Part shown: positions 7,450 through 11,149 of the stretch, one piece after another
Layout: every line of letters begins with the position of its first letter
Position numbering within the stretch: the stretch's first letter is position 1
Assembly: GCA_002382045.1 (NCBI GenBank)
Contig: DFZJ01000003.1
Span: 1-11,149, forward strand
Origin: Syntrophaceae bacterium UBA4059
GTDB lineage: Bacteria; Desulfobacterota; Syntrophia; Syntrophales; Smithellaceae
Length of the DNA stretch: 11,149 nucleotides
Direction: 5' to 3'
Translations under genes and position numbers: made by a program
The notes under the pieces: model-generated
Database searches by the model: none
The model's input: only the letters and a program-made list of their open reading frames with translations
What the model was told of the DNA's origin: nothing

Positions 7450-7911
7450 TCAGGGAATAAAGCCCGTGTTCTGCGTTAATGTAATCGTGCCGCCATTAGT
7501 GTTAATAGTGATGGTTGCCGCACCCGGGCTGCCATACTGATCAAAAGTGATCCTTCCTCCCACCGGCGGAGTAACAGTCAGTTTAGTTTTTTTGCTGACC
7601 AGGTTAACCGTGGCATTTTCCTCACCGGGTATTATCACCGGCGTTATAGAAGTGTTACCCTGAAAAAGATAGTAAGTTGTCTCGGAGGTGAAATTGATGC
7701 CCCAAACGGAATCGGTATTCATCGCTCTGATTTGAGCATACCGCAGATGATTTTTGACTACTTCCAGTTGAGAGGCCAGATCATAGTCGCTGGTATTGGA
7801 CATTTTGATGGCTGCAACCACAACCAATATCCCCACTATCACTAAAACGGCGATCACTTCAATCATGGTGAAGCCTTGATTACTGTGTTTGTTTTTCAAT
7901 TTACGAATCAT
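7450..7911 (-). CDS. Minor pilin, FimT/GspH-like
   Basis: A 153-aa prepilin. Leader residues 1-13 end in NQG, followed by FTMIEVIAVLVIVGILVVVA (mature Glu5 present). The C-terminal part has ITFDQYGSPG (121-130), the FDxxGxP loop characteristic of GspH/FimT pseudopilins, and then beta strands rich in Thr, Ile and Asn. Predicted role: minor subunit at the pilus or pseudopilus tip that primes assembly; FimT relatives in some bacteria bind DNA during natural transformation, but nothing here shows that for this protein. The start codon is supported by AGGAGG with a seven-base spacer. That site lies inside the 3' end of the short upstream prepilin remnant, and the remnant's TGA shares its A with this ATG (TGATG), so translation may be coupled. 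First intact gene of the minor-pilin operon. Confidence 0.85.
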   Translation of the reverse strand: MIRKLKNKHSNQGFTMIEVIAVLVIVGILVVVAAIKMSNTSDYDLASQLEVVKNHLRYAQIRAMNTDSVWGINFTSETTYYLFQGNTSITPVIIPGEENATVNLVSKKTKLTVTPPVGGRITFDQYGSPGAATITINTNGGTITLTQNTGFIP

Positions 7912-8024
7912 CAGCGCTCCTCCTGGGAATAAATCTGTTGCGGTTCGTAATGATCGACGGCAATGACCTCGATCATGGTAAATCCCCGCCTGCTTTTGAT
8001 TTTCTTCTGAAAAAAGTTCATCAT
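7911..8024 (-). pseudogene. Truncated prepilin remnant (37 codons)
   Basis: A short frame starting MMNFFQKKIKSRRG, then FTMIEVIAV: a complete prepilin leader, cleavage site and the first nine mature residues, with mature Glu5. The normal hydrophobic helix is then replaced by DHYEPQQIYSQEER and a stop. A functional pilin cannot be made from this, because the membrane helix and the whole globular domain are missing. GFTMIEVIAV is identical to the same stretch of the FimT-like protein next door, although the codons differ. The tail codes for the ribosome binding site of the FimT-like gene, and its TGA overlaps that gene's ATG. The simplest reading is an upstream minor-pilin gene that lost everything after its N-terminus by deletion. 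Retention as a coupling leader peptide is possible. The start may be 8024 or the adjacent ATG at 8021. Confidence 0.7.
7950..7976. repeat. Inverted repeat at the remnant's truncation point
   Basis: ATGATCGA (7950-7957) and TCGATCAT (7969-7976) are perfect 8-bp arms around an 11-base spacer. One arm is the part of the prepilin remnant that encodes the MIE of its cleavage motif. The other begins right where pilin similarity ends. The arms may mark the rearrangement junction, or arise by chance. Confidence 0.5.
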
Positions 8025-8080
8025 TTTTAAGTTCTTTCCGTCCGTCAGCCGGATATTTTCATGGCGGGACAGGAATTCTC

Positions 8081-8095
8081 CGGATCATTGATCCG
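8081..8095. promoter_or_regulatory. 15-bp perfect palindrome, possible operator
   Basis: CGGATCATTGATCCG is a perfect 7-bp inverted repeat with a single central base. It lies between the promoter candidate at 8141-8169 and the first codon of the prepilin remnant, about 40 bases downstream of the expected transcription start. The size and spacing suit a dimeric DNA-binding regulator, but no regulator gene is in the window. Confidence 0.4.
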
Positions 8096-8140
8096 TTTCC
8101 CGGCAGCCTCACAGATCAACCATATTTCTTATTTCTTTTT

Positions 8141-8169
8141 AATATACAACCTCATGATGGAATTGTCAC
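8141..8169 (-). promoter_or_regulatory. Sigma-70-type promoter candidate for the minor-pilin operon
   Basis: On the minus strand GTGACA (-35, 8169-8164; 5 of 6 matches) is followed after exactly 17 bases by TATATT (-10, 8146-8141; 5 of 6 matches). Transcription would start near 8134 and give a leader of about 110 bases to the prepilin remnant and then the minor-pilin genes. It sits in the 246-base gap after the TMTC-like gene, where a new promoter is expected. Confidence 0.45.
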
Positions 8170-8270
8170 AGAATTTTTTAATCAACAGCATTGATGAACT
8201 GGTAAAAAGTCACTGCGGCAACCCTGAGTCTTCTCTGAGCAAGTCGAAAGTAGGGGTAATGGTTCGAGGT

Positions 8271-10613
8271 CTATTCTCTATATTTCTTATTAAGTCGCGT
8301 CAGGAATGCTTTCGCCTTAACATCATCTGGTTTTATCTTTATGGCTCTTTCCAATTGTAAAATGGCTTCGCCTGTTTTCCCCATTTTTTCTAAGGTAAGC
8401 CCCATATTATAAAGAACCTCGACATTGCGTGGCGATGATTTCAGTGCCTTTCTAAAATAGTTCATCGCCTCTTCCAACCTGTCTTGCCTGAAGGCGACCA
8501 GCCCGACATTGTTAAGCGCAGTAGAGTTTTCCGGATCAATCCGGATGGCTTCCATAAAGTAATTTACAGCTTCTTCTGTGCGGCCGAGTTCGGCCGTGAC
8601 GACGCCCTTTCCAATGTAAGCGGCCGCGCTTTTGGGATTGATTTTGATTACATCTCCGTATTGCGCCATCGCTTCGTCCTTATCCCCTTTTCTTTGGTAG
8701 AGAGAGGCAAGTAATAATCTGGCGCCTTCATTTTTCGGCAGTATTTTCAATCCTTCCTGAAACTGCTCAATGGCTTCTTCAATCTTGTTTTGTTCGGCAA
8801 AATTCGCGCCAACCATAAAGCAGTTCTCGGCGATTACATAAGGATTCTCTTTCAATACCTGTTGAAAATACCGGTCTGCCTCCTGTATCTGTCCATTCCG
8901 CCTCAGCGTGATCGACAGCCCGAGAATCGCCCGGTGATGGTTGGGTTTGATGCGGATCGCCTCGCGGTAGTGTTTTATAGCTTCCGGGTACCTTTCCTTG
9001 TTGCTGCTAATTACGATCGCCAGGTAAGTATGGGTATCCGGGTTTTCAGGCTTGAGCGCTACTGAAGACGTCAGCAACTTTTCTGCCTCTTCGGCATTGC
9101 CCTTCTGCCAAAGGGCCTGAGCCAAACTGTTGTGCACAGTTATTGATGTAGGCTGCAGACGCAATGCTTCCCGGAGATATTTAACCCCCTCGTCGTAATC
9201 GTCATAATTAATAAGGAATATCCCGTAATTATGAAGAGCCGTAATATTGGTCGGCTGCAAATTCAGTATTTCCCTGAATTGGGCTTTTGCTTCATCTTTA
9301 TTACCCATCTGGGCATTATGTCCTGCGGTCTGAAGTTTCGCCAGAATGTTCCCTTCCGTTGCTGCATCGGCTCGCGAAAAAACCGACATCGTGTTTTTCC
9401 AGGTATCGACCTGTTTTCGTGTAGTCGCGACCAAAAGAATTGCCAGGAAGCACAACGCGAGTCCTCCCAATAGCGCGGCGGTCTTACCTTTTCTTGTCAT
9501 GTCGGGAAACAACCAGATTAAAATAATAAAGATGCCGATCAATGGAATATAGGTATATCGATCAGCCATTGATTGCATACCCACTTGGACGAGACCGATT
9601 ACAGGAATAAGGGTCCCCAAATACCAAAGCCAGCCAACTGGAAAAAACGGATGACGCAGCCGGAATCGCCAGGCCAGGTATGTCACCAGTATGATAAAGA
9701 AGGCCGAGCAAATCGTCTGCCACAGAGGAATATTGCCAACCATCGGATAAAAGACCGCAAGTTTGACCGGAAAAAGCATTTGGACAAGATACAGCACGAC
9801 GGAATTTGCTGCATTCTCCACTCGGAAGGTCAGCGGCATAGCTTTAAGCGAAGAAACAGCCCCCGCATGTGATTGAGCAATGTATGTCACAATGCTGATG
9901 ATTAAACTCATGATGAAAAAGGGGATTTTTTCCAGCACCAAACGCCAAAGCCGTTCTCTGTTTTCCGGTGCCCGGCAGTGTTTCAGATGATCGCCATTGA
10001 AGCGTCCCAATGGCCAGTAGTCCATAAGCAGAAGAAGGAAAGGAAAAGTCACGATCATTGGTTTTGACATCAGTGCCATGAAAAAAAGAAAAAAAGCGAT
10101 CAGATATGTCGCAACTGCCTTATTTTTTGTATAGGCAATATAGGCGAGTAAAGATAGAAGCATGAAAAAGGTGCTCAGCACATCTTTACGTTCCGATATC
10201 CAGGCAACGGATTCTACATGCAGTGGATGGAGCGCAAAAAGAAACGCTAATATCGCGCTTCGCCAGAGGGAACCCGTCATGATGCGAAAAGCGAGAAAGA
10301 TCAACAGGGTGTTGCCGGCATGGAATAGGACACTCATCAAGTGGTGACCAGCCGCATTCATACCGAACAACTGATAATCGAGCATGTGCGACATCATCGT
10401 AACGGGATGCCAATTGGCGATATCGAAAGAAGTAAATGCCCAATAAATGGATTTTATCGAAAATCCATCTTTTACATAATCATTATTTGTGACGTACAGA
10501 AAATCATCAAAATTGATGAATTCAGCCTGATAAATTGACCAATAACAAAAGATGATCAACAGAAGTAAAGAGATACCGACGATACGGGCTTGATTGGAAT
10601 CGCTAATTTTCAT
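8271..10613 (-). CDS. TMTC-like membrane glycosyltransferase with C-terminal TPR repeats
   Basis: A 780-aa protein in two halves. Residues 1-400 are a GT-C-type membrane domain with about ten spans. The acidic pair D36-D37 (FINFDDFLY) lies in the first outside loop, where GT-C enzymes carry the catalytic acid, and ANWHPVTMMSHMLDY (66-80), ALHPLHVESVAWISERKD (127-144) and MADRYTYIP (349-357) match the TMTC and bacterial homologue pattern. Residues about 425-775 are some ten 34-residue TPR units, for example EAVNYFMEAIRIDPENSTAL (681-700). Eukaryotic TMTC proteins are O-mannosyltransferases acting with lipid-linked sugars. Bacterial relatives are largely uncharacterised; by family they should glycosylate proteins or glycans on the outer face of the membrane, with the TPR part holding the substrate. 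The gene lies 77 bases behind a Ser/Thr-rich pilin, making that pilin the natural candidate acceptor (inference). The ATG lacks a ribosome binding site, and a terminator-like hairpin precedes it, so expression is probably low. Confidence 0.85.
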   Translation of the reverse strand: MKISDSNQARIVGISLLLLIIFCYWSIYQAEFINFDDFLYVTNNDYVKDGFSIKSIYWAFTSFDIANWHPVTMMSHMLDYQLFGMNAAGHHLMSVLFHAGNTLLIFLAFRIMTGSLWRSAILAFLFALHPLHVESVAWISERKDVLSTFFMLLSLLAYIAYTKNKAVATYLIAFFLFFMALMSKPMIVTFPFLLLLMDYWPLGRFNGDHLKHCRAPENRERLWRLVLEKIPFFIMSLIISIVTYIAQSHAGAVSSLKAMPLTFRVENAANSVVLYLVQMLFPVKLAVFYPMVGNIPLWQTICSAFFIILVTYLAWRFRLRHPFFPVGWLWYLGTLIPVIGLVQVGMQSMADRYTYIPLIGIFIILIWLFPDMTRKGKTAALLGGLALCFLAILLVATTRKQVDTWKNTMSVFSRADAATEGNILAKLQTAGHNAQMGNKDEAKAQFREILNLQPTNITALHNYGIFLINYDDYDEGVKYLREALRLQPTSITVHNSLAQALWQKGNAEEAEKLLTSSVALKPENPDTHTYLAIVISSNKERYPEAIKHYREAIRIKPNHHRAILGLSITLRRNGQIQEADRYFQQVLKENPYVIAENCFMVGANFAEQNKIEEAIEQFQEGLKILPKNEGARLLLASLYQRKGDKDEAMAQYGDVIKINPKSAAAYIGKGVVTAELGRTEEAVNYFMEAIRIDPENSTALNNVGLVAFRQDRLEEAMNYFRKALKSSPRNVEVLYNMGLTLEKMGKTGEAILQLERAIKIKPDDVKAKAFLTRLNKKYRE

Positions 10614-10623
10614 TTTTTATCAT

Positions 10624-10668
10624 AAAAATGGCGTACCGAGAAAATCTCTGCATGATTCTCGGTACGCC
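10624..10668 (-). terminator. Rho-independent terminator-like hairpin between pilin and TMTC-like gene
   Basis: On the minus strand TTCTCGG... arms form a perfect 13-bp stem: GGCGTACCGAGAA (10630-10642) pairs with TTCTCGGTACGCC (10656-10668) across a 13-base loop. An A and then five U (10628-10624) follow the stem. It begins 22 bases after the pilin stop. The U-run is short and the loop large, so partial read-through into the glycosyltransferase gene is likely. This would give abundant pilin and little enzyme from one promoter. Confidence 0.75.
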
Positions 10669-10690
10669 GCATAGAACTTGAAAATCTTAA

Positions 10691-11080
10691 TTAAGGTAAA
10701 GGCCATGTGCCTGTTGCAGAACCACCACTGGCAGCACCAGTAGTGCCACTTGCAGTTATCGAAACTGTACTCGCACCTGTTGCATATGACAACCTGAATT
10801 CACCGGCCGCCGTACTGTTGTAATTGTCTGCGGACATCGCAGCAATAACATTAGCCATTGATGGTGATCCACCTGCCGACAATGCCGCCTTACCCCATGC
10901 CATATTCAGCATAGCTTTTCCTTCGGCAAGAGCACCTGCTGCCGCCTTATTTTTAGCGTCTGTCTGCATATCAAAATATTTCGGCACCGCTACCGCCGCC
11001 AGAATTCCCAGAATGACCAAGACCGCGATGATTTCAATTAACGTAAAACCTTTCTGATTTCTCAACTTCGTTTTCAACAT
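10691..11080 (-). CDS. Type IV pilin (short, probably major subunit)
   Basis: A 129-aa prepilin: leader MLKTKLRNQKG cut after G11, then FTLIEIIAVLVILGILAAVAVPKYFDMQ, a textbook type IV pilin helix with Phe1, Glu5 and the Pro that kinks the helix. The mature protein of 118 aa is short, with one small globular part (about 45-100) and a tail (101-129) made almost wholly of Ser, Thr, Gly and Ala, ending TWPLP. There is no cysteine pair, so no classical D-loop disulfide. The start has the best ribosome binding site in the window, AAGGAGG at five-base spacing, and a promoter candidate just upstream; with the terminator-like hairpin after the stop, this suits a highly expressed, mostly monocistronic structural subunit. 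Its Ser/Thr tail and the glycosyltransferase gene behind it suggest O-glycosylation (inference). It could alternatively be a GspG-like or minor pilin; no pilus motor gene is nearby to settle it. Confidence 0.85.
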   Translation of the reverse strand: MLKTKLRNQKGFTLIEIIAVLVILGILAAVAVPKYFDMQTDAKNKAAAGALAEGKAMLNMAWGKAALSAGGSPSMANVIAAMSADNYNSTAAGEFRLSYATGASTVSITASGTTGAASGGSATGTWPLP

Positions 11081-11085
11081 TTCCC

Positions 11086-11092
11086 CCTCCTT
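11086..11092 (-). promoter_or_regulatory. Strong ribosome binding site of the pilin gene
   Basis: AAGGAGG on the minus strand, five bases before the pilin ATG. It is a near-perfect anti-Shine-Dalgarno match, in contrast to the missing site of the following glycosyltransferase gene. Confidence 0.85.
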
Positions 11093-11112
11093 TTGCTTTA
11101 AGTTTTGTTTAT

Positions 11113-11141
11113 TTTATATTCTAATTTTTAACGCACACCAA
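11113..11141 (-). promoter_or_regulatory. Promoter candidate of the pilin gene
   Basis: On the minus strand TTGGTG (-35, 11141-11136; 3 of 6 matches) and TATAAA (-10, 11118-11113; 5 of 6 matches) are 17 bases apart, giving a leader of about 25 bases before the pilin ATG. No sigma-54 GG-N10-GC pair, which drives many pilin genes, is seen in the bases available, but the window ends at 11149 and upstream elements may be cut off. Confidence 0.45.
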
Positions 11142-11149
11142 GCAATCCG

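Noticed and set aside
7122..7460. Plus-strand 112-codon hydrophobic frame
   Set aside because: Exact antisense shadow of the PilV-like prepilin; its hydrophobicity mirrors the pilin helix codons.
8258..8275. GGTTCGAGGTC resembling a tRNA T-loop
   Set aside because: No acceptor stem, anticodon arm or CCA end could be folded around it on either strand.
8061..8360. Plus-strand 99-codon frame
   Set aside because: It runs into the 3' end of the TMTC-like gene on the other strand, has no family signal, and its left part covers the promoter and palindrome of the minor-pilin operon.
3426..11080. Type II secretion operon instead of type IV pilus genes
   Set aside because: No GspD/E/F or other secretion core gene is present, and the PilX-like and FimT-like features plus a short pilin fit a pilus better; pseudopilin-type wording is kept as an alternative.
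1..11149. CRISPR array, insertion sequence or prophage
   Set aside because: No regularly spaced repeats, no transposase or integrase frame and no phage structural genes were found on either strand.

Overview
The window looks like chromosomal DNA from a Gram-negative bacterium with type IV pili, most likely a deltaproteobacterial-type lineage (Desulfobacterota, perhaps near Syntrophales). That placement is an inference from the gene families: a TMTC-like glycosyltransferase with TPR repeats, a CFI-box region, and minor pilins of the FimT/PilV/PilW/PilX kind. No ribosomal RNA or other strong taxonomic marker is present. No tRNA, CRISPR array, transposase or phage gene was seen.

Left part (1-3641, plus strand). 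After about 540 bases of non-coding DNA with several small inverted repeats come three integral-membrane genes: a UbiA-family prenyltransferase (545-1435, closest in motif wording to lycopene-elongase-type enzymes), an unrecognised polytopic membrane protein (1571-2560), and a second UbiA-family prenyltransferase (2595-3641, closer to the digeranylgeranylglyceryl-phosphate-synthase type). Together they suggest a membrane isoprenoid-transfer pathway whose acceptor cannot be read from the sequence. The last gene has no stop where the family normally ends. It runs 216 bases antisense into the 3' end of the convergent pilin-like gene.

Right part (3426-11080, minus strand). Reading leftward from the right edge: a short type IV pilin (11080-10691) with a strong ribosome binding site and a plausible promoter; a 13-bp-stem terminator-like hairpin (10668-10624); a 780-aa TMTC-like membrane glycosyltransferase with TPR repeats (10613-8271); a 246-base gap with a promoter candidate and a 15-bp palindrome; a 37-codon prepilin remnant (8024-7911) whose stop overlaps the next start; then a tight minor-pilin cluster of FimT/GspH-like (7911-7450), PilV/GspI-like (7414-6953) and a giant 1163-aa protein (6917-3426).

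The most unusual element is that giant gene. It joins, in one open frame, a PilW/GspJ-like pseudopilin, a CFI-box-CTERM-type region that normally sits at a protein's extreme C-terminus, a PilX-like N-terminal segment with its own prepilin-like KKG/S junction, and about 800 residues of beta-rich, surface-type sequence. It also carries a nine-guanine run at which a one-base slip in either direction would stop translation. A working model, by inference, is a pilus whose major subunit may be glycosylated by the TMTC-like enzyme and whose tip complex carries a large adhesin-like minor pilin, possibly phase-variable.
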